DNA of 34,039 nucleotides from an uncultured Clostridia bacterium. Lineage in GTDB: Bacteria > Bacillota > Clostridia > Lachnospirales > CAG-274. Positions within the stretch are counted from its first letter, which is position 1, and each line of letters starts with the position of its first letter. The stretch lies in assembly GCA_944376805.1 (NCBI GenBank), contig CALWDX010000039.1:1-34039 (forward strand), given 5' to 3'. Positions 1 through 8,003 of this stretch are shown here, one piece after another. The translations under genes and the position numbers were made by a program. Under the pieces are notes generated by a model that was not told the origin of the DNA, ran no database searches, and saw nothing but the letters and a program-made list of their open reading frames with translations.

Positions 1-720
1 ACAGGTAAAGTTACTATTGGAGCTGAAAGTGATGTTGATGCTACAGTGGATAGAATAAAAGAGTTTGTAGAAGACTATAATAAATTAGTAGAAGAATTTA
101 ATACTATGTATTCAACATCAAGACCTAAATCTGACAAATATAGCTATTATGAACCTCTTACTGATGAAGAAAAAAAAGGTATGAGTGATGATGAAATCAA
201 AAAATATGAAGAACAAGCTAAAAAAGGACTTTTAGATGGTGATGATTATGTAGGAAGATTTTTAAGTGATCTTAGAAAAAATGTCTACAAATCTGTAGAT
301 ATTGGTGGTAAAAGTATTTCGTTATATGACATAGGTATTAGTACAAGTAAAAACTATAATGATGGTGGTAAACTTGAAATAGATGAAAGTAAACTTAAAA
401 AAGCTCTTCAAGAAAGAGGAGATGAAGTTAGACAGCTTTTTACTAGCAAAGATGGTATAGCATCATCTATTAAGAAAAATATAGATGATGCTATAGGTAG
501 TAAAGGATATTTAAGAAATAAAGCTGGTATAGAAGGAACTATTTCTGCAGAATCAAATGACTTAACAAAAGAATTAAAAGATATAACAACAAGACTTATG
601 AAAGAAAGACAAAGATTAGCTGATAAAGAATCATATTATTTTGAAATGTTTGGTAGAATGGAAGCAGCTATGAATCAACAAAATAGTCAAATGGCAGTAC
701 TTTTAGGTACAACAGGATGA
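1..720 (+). CDS. fliD: Flagellar hook-associated protein 2 (filament cap, FliD), C-terminal part
   Basis: The reading frame is open from base 1, so this is a gene cut by the window edge; about 239 C-terminal residues are visible. A GTG at 46 sits inside the open frame and is not a convincing start. FliD forms the cap at the filament tip under which secreted flagellin folds. The visible part has the family's C-terminal features: a helical segment with DYNKLVEEFN, the region around 'DIGISTS' and 'LEIDESKLKKAL', a 'LFTSKDGIA' block, and a terminal heptad-rich helix (roughly the last 60 residues) ending in the polar sequence 'MNQQNSQMAVLLG'. Followed after 12 nt by a small helical gene, then flaG and fliS, the usual FliD neighbourhood. 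Identity is confident; only the length is unknown. Confidence 0.93.
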   Translation, partial: TGKVTIGAESDVDATVDRIKEFVEDYNKLVEEFNTMYSTSRPKSDKYSYYEPLTDEEKKGMSDDEIKKYEEQAKKGLLDGDDYVGRFLSDLRKNVYKSVDIGGKSISLYDIGISTSKNYNDGGKLEIDESKLKKALQERGDEVRQLFTSKDGIASSIKKNIDDAIGSKGYLRNKAGIEGTISAESNDLTKELKDITTRLMKERQRLADKESYYFEMFGRMEAAMNQQNSQMAVLLGTTG

Positions 721-732
721 TAGGTAATTTAT

Positions 733-1152
733 ATGAATATTGATGAATATATAAATTTATTAAAACAAAAACAACAAATTTTAAATAATATACTTGAATA
801 TACTAAAAGTAAGACATTTAAAAAATCTGAAGATGAAGTTGAAAGAATAGAATATTATTTAAAAAGACGACAAGAAATGTTTGATAATCTTTTAAAGTTA
901 GAAAATCAAATAAAAAATCTAAATATTAATAATACAAGTAATAAGGAAGTTAATAGTATTGTTAAAGAAAATAATGAAATTATAAAAAATATTTTAAAAT
1001 TAGATGAAGAAAAAAAAGAAATAATAGACTCTATTTTAAATATAGTAAAAAAAGAAATAAAGTCTATAAAAAATATATCTAGAACTAATAATGGATATTT
1101 AGGGACATACCAAAATACATTAGATGGTAGTTTATTTGATAGTTCTAGATAA
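733..1152 (+). CDS. Small helical flagellar protein, possible FlgN/FliT-like export chaperone
   Basis: 139 residues, almost entirely charged and helical (Lys, Glu, Asn, Ile rich), with no membrane segment or signal peptide. The first ~60 residues (MNIDEYINLLKQKQQILNNI and an 'RRQEMFDNLLKLENQI' stretch) look like the long amphipathic helices of FlgN- or FliT-type type III export chaperones, which bind the C-terminal helices of hook-associated proteins or FliD. The tail (about 110-139) is Asn/Gly/Ser-rich and ends 'LDGSLFDSSR', reminiscent of the disordered C-termini of FlgN proteins. It starts 12 nt after fliD with only a weak upstream AGGT, which suggests translational coupling. Placement between fliD and flaG fits a FliD- or FlgKL-specific chaperone. 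The assignment rests on context and composition, not on a signature motif. Confidence 0.55.
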   Translation: MNIDEYINLLKQKQQILNNILEYTKSKTFKKSEDEVERIEYYLKRRQEMFDNLLKLENQIKNLNINNTSNKEVNSIVKENNEIIKNILKLDEEKKEIIDSILNIVKKEIKSIKNISRTNNGYLGTYQNTLDGSLFDSSR

Positions 1153-1168
1153 AATGGAGGTTATTAAA

Positions 1169-1543
1169 ATGGATGTTAATAATAAAGTTTCTAATATATC
1201 AAATAATAATATAGTTAATATATCAAATAAAAATTCTAATGTAAATACAAACAATATACAAAAAACTAGTAATAATGAAGAAATTAAAAATAATATATCT
1301 AGTGAAAAAAATAGTGTTAGTAAAGAAACATTAGATAAATTAATTACAGAAGTAAATCATAAATTTAAATTAGCTAATAAAGAATTTTCTTATGATATAC
1401 ATGAAAAAACAAATAGAATAACTGTTAAAATAAAAGATTCTGAAACAGGAGATATAATTAAAGAAATCCCTTCTGAAGAAAGTTTAGATTTAGCAGCAAA
1501 AATAAAAGAAATGGCAGGTTTACTAATAGATGAAAAAAGTTAA
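1169..1543 (+). CDS. flaG: FlaG family flagellar protein
   Basis: 124 residues. The ATG at 1169 is chosen because it follows a GGAGG at 1156-1160; an in-frame ATG at 1124 lies inside the previous gene and has no ribosome binding site. Residues 1-50 are an Asn/Ser-rich, low-complexity, probably disordered leader. From about residue 53 the FlaG domain begins: 'LITEVNHKFKLANKEFSYDI', a beta segment 'RITVKIKD', then 'GDIIKEIPSEESLDLAAKIKEM', the most conserved FlaG block. FlaG proteins influence filament length, but the biochemical role is unclear. The gene lies between the small chaperone-like gene and fliS and is probably co-transcribed with fliD. Confidence 0.87.
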   Translation: MDVNNKVSNISNNNIVNISNKNSNVNTNNIQKTSNNEEIKNNISSEKNSVSKETLDKLITEVNHKFKLANKEFSYDIHEKTNRITVKIKDSETGDIIKEIPSEESLDLAAKIKEMAGLLIDEKS

Positions 1544-1560
1544 GATTAGAGGTGAGTTGA

Positions 1561-1944
1561 TTGTATAAAAACAATCCTTATGCAAAAATAAAAGAAAATT
1601 CTATAAATACAGCAACTCCTGAGCAATTAACACTTATGCTCTATGATGGAATGGTTAAATTTGCAAATCAAGCAGTTGTAGCTTTAGAAAAAAAAGATTA
1701 TGAAAATACTAATAAATTTATACATAAAGTAAAAAATATACTTAGAGAGCTTCAATATACACTTAACATGGATTATGACATTGCACATGAATTATTTGCA
1801 GCATATGAATACATGTATAGAAGAATTACAGAAGCTAATATAGAAAGTGATATGGAAAAATTAAATGAAGTATTAGGATACTTAAGATTATTTAGAGATA
1901 CTTGGAAAGAAGCTATGAAAATAGCTAGAGCAGGTAAAAGTTAA
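1561..1944 (+). CDS. fliS: Flagellin export chaperone FliS
   Basis: 127 residues starting at a TTG codon, with GAGGTGA at 1550-1556 placing this start. FliS binds the C-terminal disordered region of flagellin in the cytoplasm, preventing premature polymerisation and delivering it to the export gate. Family marks are the N-terminal 'NPYAKIKENSINTATPEQLT', then 'LMLYDGMVKFANQA' in the first helix, and the C-terminal 'LGYLRLFRDTWKEAM'. The length matches the family (about 125-135). It closes the flagellar cluster; a 51-nt stem-loop and then legB follow. Confidence 0.95.
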   Translation: MYKNNPYAKIKENSINTATPEQLTLMLYDGMVKFANQAVVALEKKDYENTNKFIHKVKNILRELQYTLNMDYDIAHELFAAYEYMYRRITEANIESDMEKLNEVLGYLRLFRDTWKEAMKIARAGKS

Positions 1945-1955
1945 TAAATTAAAAG

Positions 1956-2006
1956 ATTACCTATATTTTAATGATTTTTGATAAAATCTGTTAGAATATA
2001 GGTAAT
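1956..2006 (+). terminator. Two-tier stem-loop between fliS and legB (possible terminator or attenuator)
   Basis: A perfect 12-bp inverted repeat (ATTACCTATATT at 1956-1967 with its complement at 1995-2006) encloses an inner 6-bp hairpin (GATTTT 1973-1978 with AAAATC 1983-1988). The distal arm runs into TTATTATTT, a weak U-rich tail. It may partly separate the flagellar operon from the sugar operon. There is no G+C-rich core, so full termination is uncertain. Confidence 0.45.
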
Positions 2007-2035
2007 TTATTATTTAAAAAAGGAGAATTTTATTT

Positions 2036-3013
2036 ATGAAAGCACTTGTTACAGGAGCAGATGGTTTTATAGGTAGTCATCTTGTAGAATACTTATTAGA
2101 AAAAGGTTATAATGTTAAAGCTTTTACTTACTATAATTCTTTTAATAACTGGGGTTGGCTTGATACATTACCAAAAAATAAACTAAAAGAAATAGAAATA
2201 TTCTCTGGAGATATTAGAGACCCTAATGGAGTTAAAGAGGCTATAAAAGGGGTAGATGAAGTATTTCATTTAGCAGCTTTAATAGCAATACCTTTTAGCT
2301 ATCATTCCCCAGATTCATATGTAGATACAAATATAAAGGGAACATTAAATGTTTTACAAGCTTGTAGAGATTTTAATACATCTAAAGTATTAATTACATC
2401 AACGTCAGAAGTTTATGGGACAGCTCAATATGTACCAATAGATGAAAAACACCCATATCAAGGGCAATCACCATATTCAGCAACTAAAATAGGAGCAGAT
2501 AGACTTGCAGAAAGTTTTTATAGAAGTTTTGATATGCCTATAAGTATAGTTAGACCATTTAATACTTATGGACCTAGACAATCAGCTAGAGCAGTTATAC
2601 CAACAATAATAACACAATTACTATCAGGTAAAGAAGAAATAAAGTTAGGAAGTTTGACTCCTACTAGAGATTTTAATTATGTTAAGGATACTGTTAAAGG
2701 ATTTTATGAAATAGCAAAATCAGATAAAACTGTTGGTGAGGAAATAAATATTGCAACAAATCAAGAAATATCTATAGGTGAACTTGCAAATGAAATTATA
2801 TCACAAATTAATCCTAATGCAAAAATAATATGTGATGAGCAAAGATTAAGACCAGAAAAAAGTGAAGTTAATAGACTATTAGGTGATAATACAAAAATAA
2901 AAAGCTTGACTAATTGGACTCCAGAATATAGTTTTAAAGAGGGTATAAAAGAAACAATAGACTGGATAAAAAATAATATTGATAAATATAAAGTAGATAT
3001 TTATAATATATAA
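2036..3013 (+). CDS. legB: NAD-dependent 4,6-dehydratase, legionaminic acid pathway (LegB)
   Basis: 325-residue extended short-chain dehydrogenase. The N-terminal Rossmann motif is G7-A-D-G10-F-I-G13; 'TSTSEVYG' lies at 121-128, and the catalytic pair Y147...K151 is in 'YSATK'. 'RPFNTYGPRQSARAVIP' (around 178-194) and 'TRDFNYVKDTV' are typical of nucleotide-sugar dehydratases of this branch. In the known pathway LegB converts GDP-GlcNAc to the 4-keto-6-deoxy sugar, the first committed step. The PLP aminotransferase LegC follows after 17 nt, with the rest of the legionaminic pathway downstream, which favours this over a generic epimerase. A good ribosome binding site (AAGGAGAA) precedes the ATG. 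The nucleotide carrier (GDP or UDP) cannot be read directly; PtmE in the same operon argues for GDP. Confidence 0.87.
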   Translation: MKALVTGADGFIGSHLVEYLLEKGYNVKAFTYYNSFNNWGWLDTLPKNKLKEIEIFSGDIRDPNGVKEAIKGVDEVFHLAALIAIPFSYHSPDSYVDTNIKGTLNVLQACRDFNTSKVLITSTSEVYGTAQYVPIDEKHPYQGQSPYSATKIGADRLAESFYRSFDMPISIVRPFNTYGPRQSARAVIPTIITQLLSGKEEIKLGSLTPTRDFNYVKDTVKGFYEIAKSDKTVGEEINIATNQEISIGELANEIISQINPNAKIICDEQRLRPEKSEVNRLLGDNTKIKSLTNWTPEYSFKEGIKETIDWIKNNIDKYKVDIYNI

Positions 3014-3030
3014 AATTTAGGAGGGATAAT

Positions 3031-4170
3031 ATGGATAAATTTATACCATTATCTGTACCAAATATAAAAGGTAATGAAATAAAATATGTAGAAAAGGCTT
3101 TAAAAGATGAATGGGTTTCTACAGCAGGTAGTTTTATTGTTGAATTTGAAAATAATATAAAAAATTATACAAAATCTAATTATGCTATTGCTTGTCAAAG
3201 CGGTACAGCAGGTATACATTTATCTTTATTAGCTCTTAATATTAATAAAGATAATGAAGTAATTGTACCAACTCTTACATTTATAGCAGCTGTTAATCCT
3301 ATAAAATATGTTGGTGCTGAACCTATTTTTATGGATTGTGATGATAGTTTATGTTTAGACAGTAAAAAACTTAAACAGTTTTGTGAAGAAGAATGTATAT
3401 TTATAGATAATAAATTAATAAATAAAAGAACAAATAAACATATAGCAGCTATAATAGTAGTTCATATTTTTGGAAATATGGCAAATATGGAAGAAATTAT
3501 GGAAATATGTAAACAATATAATTTAAAGGTTATAGAAGATGCTACAGAAAGTTTAGGAACTTTTTATAAAGAAGGAAAATATAAAGGTAAATATGCTGGT
3601 ACAATAGGTGATATTGGGATATATTCATTTAATGGCAATAAAATTATAACTACTGGTGGTGGTGGTATGGTTGTTTGCAATAATGAAGCTATTGCAAACA
3701 AAATAAAATATTTATCAACACAAGCCAAAGATGATGAACTTTATTTTATTCATAACGAAATAGGATACAATTATAGAATGACTAATTTACAAGCATCAGT
3801 AGGACTTGCTCAATTAGAAAGACTAGAGGAATTTATAAATATAAAGGCAAAAAATTATAATTTTTATAATGAAAATCAAATAAACTTATTAAAATTTAAT
3901 GAGAAATGTAGAGTTAATTATTGGTTTTATTCATATTTGACAGATAAAAGAGACATACTAATTAAAGAATTACAAAAAAATAAAATACAAACTAGACCAA
4001 TTTGGAAATTAATTCATACTTTACAGCCTTATAAACATTGTCAGTGTTATAAAATAGAAAAAGCTATTTATTATTATGATAAAGTGTTAAATATACCTTG
4101 TAGTTCTAATTTATCTTTTGAAGACATTTTATATGTATGCAAAAAAATAAAAGAAATAGAAAATAACTGA
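3031..4170 (+). CDS. legC: PLP-dependent aminotransferase, legionaminic acid pathway (LegC)
   Basis: 379 residues, DegT/DnrJ/EryC1 family. The N-terminus 'IPLSVPNIKGNEIKYVEKAL' contacts the sugar. 'CQSGTAGIHLSLLAL' (55-69) binds the cofactor phosphate, 'VIEDATESLG' (167-176) holds the aspartate that pairs with the pyridine nitrogen, and the Schiff-base lysine is K204 in 'SFNGNKIITTGGGG'. It transfers an amino group to C4 of the 4-keto intermediate made by LegB. It starts 17 nt after legB behind AGGAGGG and is followed 9 nt later by ptmE. The family includes many nucleotide-sugar aminotransferases; the specific role is inferred from the complete pathway around it. Confidence 0.87.
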   Translation: MDKFIPLSVPNIKGNEIKYVEKALKDEWVSTAGSFIVEFENNIKNYTKSNYAIACQSGTAGIHLSLLALNINKDNEVIVPTLTFIAAVNPIKYVGAEPIFMDCDDSLCLDSKKLKQFCEEECIFIDNKLINKRTNKHIAAIIVVHIFGNMANMEEIMEICKQYNLKVIEDATESLGTFYKEGKYKGKYAGTIGDIGIYSFNGNKIITTGGGGMVVCNNEAIANKIKYLSTQAKDDELYFIHNEIGYNYRMTNLQASVGLAQLERLEEFINIKAKNYNFYNENQINLLKFNEKCRVNYWFYSYLTDKRDILIKELQKNKIQTRPIWKLIHTLQPYKHCQCYKIEKAIYYYDKVLNIPCSSNLSFEDILYVCKKIKEIENN

Positions 4171-4179
4171 GGTGTTAAT

Positions 4180-5214
4180 ATGGACTTAAGCAATTATATT
4201 GTATCAGAAAATGATTATATTTTAGATGTATTAAAGAAAATAGATAAAAGTGGTAAAGGTATAGTTTTTATATGTGATAATAATAAGTTATTAGCAAGTG
4301 TTACAGATGGTGATATAAGAAGGTATATTATAAACAATGGTAAATTAGATAACATTATAAAAGGAATAGGAAATTATAATCCACATTATTTATATAAAAA
4401 TAAAAATATTAATTATAAAAATTATATGGAAGAAAAAGGGATTAATAGTTTACCTATTTTAGATAAAAATAATAATATAGTAGATATTAAATTTTTTAAA
4501 AAAGATATAAATTTGTTAAAAAATAAAATTAATATACCAGTTGTTATAATGGCTGGAGGTAAAGGTACAAGATTAAAACCATATACTAATATATTGCCTA
4601 AACCGTTAATTCCTGTTGGAGAAAAAACAATTACAGAACATATTATAGATAGATTTGAAAATTGTGGTTGTAGTGATTTTTATATGATAGTAAATTATAA
4701 AAAAAACTTTATAAAAACATATTTTTCTGAAATAGATAAAAAAATAAATTTTATAGATGAAAAAGAATTTTTAGGCACTGGTGGAGGCTTATATTTCATT
4801 AAAGATATAATAAACAGTACTATATTTTTAACTAATTGCGATGTATTAATAGATTATGATTATTCTAAAATTTTAGAGCATCATAGAAAAAGTAATAATA
4901 TAGCAACTGTTATATGTGTAGAAAAAAATGAAAATTTATTATATGGTGTTTTAGAATTAGATAAAGATGGAAATATATTAGAAATAAAAGAAAAACCAAA
5001 CTTGTCATTTGTTATAAATACAGGAATATATATTATAGAACCAGAATTTTTAGAATATATACCAGAAAATACTTTTATTCATATTACAGATATAATAGAG
5101 AAATGTATAAAAAATGGTAAAAGTATAGGGACATATGTTTTAGAAGAAGAAAATTGGCTTGATATGGGGCAATTTGATGAATTAGAAAAAATGAAAGAAA
5201 GGCTAGAAATATAA
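4180..5214 (+). CDS. ptmE: CBS-domain sugar-1-phosphate nucleotidyltransferase (PtmE-like guanylyltransferase)
   Basis: 344 residues in two parts. Residues 1-115 form a CBS pair: 'IDKSGKGIVFICDNNKLLAS', then 'VTDGDIRRYI', then 'INSLPILDKNNNIVDI'. From residue 119 an NTP-transferase domain begins with 'VVIMAGGKGTRLKPYTNILP' followed by 'KPLIPVGEKT', the nucleotide-binding signature. The aspartate of 'TNCDVLID' is the likely metal ligand, and 'ENWLDMGQFDELEKM' closes the domain. CBS plus nucleotidyltransferase is the layout of Campylobacter PtmE, which makes GDP-glucosamine from GlcN-1-P, so it probably supplies the GDP-sugar used by LegB. The CBS pair may sense an adenine nucleotide (inference). 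It lies between legC and legH at 9-nt and 2-nt spacing. Confidence 0.8.
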   Translation: MDLSNYIVSENDYILDVLKKIDKSGKGIVFICDNNKLLASVTDGDIRRYIINNGKLDNIIKGIGNYNPHYLYKNKNINYKNYMEEKGINSLPILDKNNNIVDIKFFKKDINLLKNKINIPVVIMAGGKGTRLKPYTNILPKPLIPVGEKTITEHIIDRFENCGCSDFYMIVNYKKNFIKTYFSEIDKKINFIDEKEFLGTGGGLYFIKDIINSTIFLTNCDVLIDYDYSKILEHHRKSNNIATVICVEKNENLLYGVLELDKDGNILEIKEKPNLSFVINTGIYIIEPEFLEYIPENTFIHITDIIEKCIKNGKSIGTYVLEEENWLDMGQFDELEKMKERLEI

Positions 5215-5216
5215 AT

Positions 5217-5840
5217 ATGGAAAATATTTTATTAATAGGCTTTGGAGGACATTGTAAAAGCATAATTGATAGTATAGAAAATAGTGGTATTTATAAAATA
5301 TATGGAATTATAGATATAGAAGAAAAATTTGGACAAACATATAGAAATTATAAAGTTATAGGTACAGATAATGATTTAGAAAAATTTTATAATATAGGTA
5401 TAAAAAATATTTTTATTTGTATTGGTTATATGGGAAATAATGACATTAGAAATAAATTATATAAAAAAATTAAAAATATAGGATTTACTATTCCTAATAT
5501 AGTAGACAATACAGCTATTTTAGCTAATAATATACAACTTGGAGAAGGTATATTTATTGGAAAACGAGCTGTTTTAAATTCTGATGTTAAAGTTGGCAAT
5601 ATGTGTATAATTAATACTGGAGCTATAATTGAACACGAAAGTTATATTGGTGATTTTTCTCATATATCAATAGGAGCTATATTATGTGGAAATGTATTTA
5701 TAAATAAAAATGTGTTTATAGGTGCAAATTCTACTATTATACAAGGTATAAGTATAGGAGAAAACTCAATTATAGGAGCAAATAGTACAGTTATTAGAAA
5801 TGTTTTAAAAAATAGTAAATGTTATGGAGTTGTTAAGTAA
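5217..5840 (+). CDS. legH: Sugar O/N-acetyltransferase, PglD/NeuD-like (LegH)
   Basis: 207 residues. An N-terminal Rossmann-like part ('ILLIGFGGHCKSIIDSI', 4-20) of PglD/NeuD type binds the sugar nucleotide, and a C-terminal left-handed beta-helix of hexapeptide repeats ('GEGIFIG', 'VKVGNMCIINTGAIIEHESY', 'NVFIGANSTIIQG', 'SIIGANSTVI') binds acetyl-CoA. The histidine in 'IIEHESYIG' is the expected catalytic base. In the pathway LegH acetylates the 4-amino group made by LegC. It starts 2 nt after ptmE, and its TAA overlaps the legI ATG by one base (TAATG), so coupling is tight. The alternative is a NeuD-type O-acetyltransferase; its place between ptmE and legI favours LegH. Confidence 0.8.
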   Translation: MENILLIGFGGHCKSIIDSIENSGIYKIYGIIDIEEKFGQTYRNYKVIGTDNDLEKFYNIGIKNIFICIGYMGNNDIRNKLYKKIKNIGFTIPNIVDNTAILANNIQLGEGIFIGKRAVLNSDVKVGNMCIINTGAIIEHESYIGDFSHISIGAILCGNVFINKNVFIGANSTIIQGISIGENSIIGANSTVIRNVLKNSKCYGVVK

Positions 5841-6835
5841 TGAGTGTATTTATAATAGCAGAAATAGGAGTAAATCATAATGGAGATTTAAACCTTGCTA
5901 AGCAAATGATTTTAGAAGCAAAAAAGGTTGGTGTAGATGCTGTAAAATTTCAATCTTTTAAGGCAGATAATCTTGTATCAAAAAATGCAAAAAAGGCAGA
6001 ATATCAAATAAAAAACACAGGTATTGAGGAAAGTCAATACAATATGATAAAAAAATTAGAATTGACAGAAGAAGACCATATTTATTTAAAAAATATTTGT
6101 GATATTGAAGGAATTAAATTTTTATCTTCACCATTTGATGTAGAAAGTGCAAAATTGTTATTATCTTTAGGTATAGATATTGTAAAAATACCTTCAGGAG
6201 AAATAACAAATTTACCTTATTTAGAAGAAATAGGAAAGCTATATACAAATATAATAATATCAACAGGTATGAGTAATTTAGATGAAGTAAAAGAAGCTAT
6301 AAATATTTTAAATAAATATGGAGAAAAAAATATTACTGTTTTACATTGTAATACAGAATATCCTACACCTATGGAAGACGTAAATTTATTAGCTATAAAA
6401 ACAATGAAAGAAGAATTAAATTTACCAATAGGATATTCTGACCATACTGATGGAATAGAAGTAGCAATAGGAGCAGTAGCAATAGGAGTAACTGTTATAG
6501 AAAAGCATTTTACATTAGACAGAAATATGAAAGGCCCAGACCATAAAGCAAGTTTAGAACCTAAAGAGTTAAAACAAATGGTTGATAGTATTAGAAATAT
6601 AGAAAAAGCACTTGGTAATGGTATAAAAGTTCCTTCAAAATCTGAACAAAAAAATATAGTTATAGCAAGAAAAAGTATAGTTGCAAAATGTAATATTAAT
6701 AAAGGTGATAAATTTACAAAAAATAATATAACTATAAAAAGACCTGGTGATGGATTATCACCTATGAAATGGTATGAAGTTTTGGGACAAGTTGCAAAAA
6801 GGGATTTTATAGCAGATGAAAGGATAGAGTTATAA
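5840..6835 (+). CDS. legI: N,N'-diacetyllegionaminic acid synthase (NeuB family, LegI)
   Basis: 331 residues. Condenses phosphoenolpyruvate with the six-carbon 2,4-diacetamido sugar to give the nine-carbon acid. The NeuB TIM barrel is marked by 'FIIAEIGVNHNGDL' (4-17), 'VDAVKFQSFKADNLVS', 'KIPSGEITNLPYLE', 'IISTGMSN', 'VLHCNTEYPTP' and 'GYSDHTDGIEVAIGAVAIG', with 'EKHFTLDRNMKGPDHKASLE' holding metal and substrate ligands. The C-terminal ~60 residues ('IVIARKSIVAKCNINKGDKF') form the SAF (antifreeze-like) domain that completes the active site of the partner subunit. Sequence alone does not separate Neu, Leg and Pse synthases; legB, legC and a NeuC-type epimerase in the same operon point to legionaminic acid. 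It shares one base with both neighbours. Confidence 0.88.
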   Translation: MSVFIIAEIGVNHNGDLNLAKQMILEAKKVGVDAVKFQSFKADNLVSKNAKKAEYQIKNTGIEESQYNMIKKLELTEEDHIYLKNICDIEGIKFLSSPFDVESAKLLLSLGIDIVKIPSGEITNLPYLEEIGKLYTNIIISTGMSNLDEVKEAINILNKYGEKNITVLHCNTEYPTPMEDVNLLAIKTMKEELNLPIGYSDHTDGIEVAIGAVAIGVTVIEKHFTLDRNMKGPDHKASLEPKELKQMVDSIRNIEKALGNGIKVPSKSEQKNIVIARKSIVAKCNINKGDKFTKNNITIKRPGDGLSPMKWYEVLGQVAKRDFIADERIEL

Positions 6836-7995
6836 TGAAAAAAATATGTATTATAACAGGCTCTAGAGCTGAATATTATTTGCTAAAACCAATAATGGAA
6901 GCTATAAAAAATGATGATGAACTTATTTTACAAACAGTTGTAACAGGTTCACATTTATCTACAGAATTTGGACTTACATATAAGAATATAGAACAAGATG
7001 GCTTTATAATAGATGAAAAAGTAGAAATGCTTTTAAGTTCAGATACAAAAATAGGTATAAATAAATCTATAGGGCTTGCTATGATAAGTTTTGGAGAAGT
7101 TTTTGAAAGGTTAAGGCCAGATTTAATAGTTGTTTTAGGTGATAGATATGAAATTTTAGCAGTATCTATATGTGCTATGATTTGTAATATAAAAATAGCA
7201 CATTTACACGGAGGAGAAATAACAGAAGGTGCTATAGATGATTCTATAAGACATTGTATAACTAAAATAAGCCATCTACATTTTACAAGTACAGAAGACT
7301 ATAAAAAAAGAGTTATTCAATTAGGAGAACAACCTAATACTGTTTTTAATGTTGGTGCTATTGGTTGTGAAAATATAAAAAAATTAAATCTTTTAAATAA
7401 AGAAGATTTAGAAAAGAATATTAATTTTAATATAAAAGAAAATACAATAATTTTAACATTTCATCCTGTAACTTTAGAAAATAAATCTTCTAAAGAACAA
7501 TTTCAAAATATTTTAGATGCTATTGACAGTATAGAAAATATAAATGTTATATTTACTAAAGCTAATGCAGACACAGATGGAAGAGTTATAAATAATATGA
7601 TTGATAATTATGTAAGTAAAAATTCAAATACAATAGCATTTGATACAATGGGACAATTAAATTATTTTAGTGCCTTACAATTTGTTGATGCTGTTGTAGG
7701 TAATTCTTCTAGTGGTATAATAGAAGTTCCTAGTTTTAAAATACCTACAGTAAATATAGGGGATAGACAAAAGGGCAGAATATATGCAGATAGTGTTATA
7801 AATTGTGAAAATGAAAAACAAGAAATAATAAATGCTATTAAAAAAGCAATAAGTAAAGATTTTAAAGAAGAAGTAAAAAATTATAATAACCCTTATGAAA
7901 AAGAAAACACTTGTAAAAATATAATTTATTATATAAAACAATTTTTAAAAAATAATAATGAAAATATTAAGAAATTTTATGATATAAATTTTTAG
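6835..7995 (+). CDS. legG: Hydrolysing sugar-nucleotide 2-epimerase (NeuC family, LegG)
   Basis: 386 residues, GT-B-like fold of the UDP-GlcNAc 2-epimerase family. Family marks: 'ICIITGSRAEYYLLKPIMEA' at the N-terminus, 'VVLGDRYEILA' (around 99-109), 'AHLHGGEITEGAIDDSIRH' with the catalytic region, 'LTFHPVTLE', and 'VGNSSSGIIEVPSFKIPTVN' followed by 'IGDRQKGR', which holds the nucleotide. It removes the nucleotide and inverts C2 to release the free 2,4-diacetamido-trideoxy-mannose that LegI uses. In a legionaminic operon the substrate is a GDP sugar. It starts at the overlapping TAATG of legI. A closely related alternative would be NeuC of sialic acid synthesis, but that pathway would not need legB and legC. 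Confidence 0.88.
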   Translation: MKKICIITGSRAEYYLLKPIMEAIKNDDELILQTVVTGSHLSTEFGLTYKNIEQDGFIIDEKVEMLLSSDTKIGINKSIGLAMISFGEVFERLRPDLIVVLGDRYEILAVSICAMICNIKIAHLHGGEITEGAIDDSIRHCITKISHLHFTSTEDYKKRVIQLGEQPNTVFNVGAIGCENIKKLNLLNKEDLEKNINFNIKENTIILTFHPVTLENKSSKEQFQNILDAIDSIENINVIFTKANADTDGRVINNMIDNYVSKNSNTIAFDTMGQLNYFSALQFVDAVVGNSSSGIIEVPSFKIPTVNIGDRQKGRIYADSVINCENEKQEIINAIKKAISKDFKEEVKNYNNPYEKENTCKNIIYYIKQFLKNNNENIKKFYDINF

Positions 7996-8003
7996 GTGAT
8001 ATT

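Noticed and set aside
7675..7941. 88-codon minus-strand open frame rich in Phe, Tyr and Ile
   Set aside because: Antisense to legG; the apparent hydrophobic protein is a by-product of AT-rich coding sequence.
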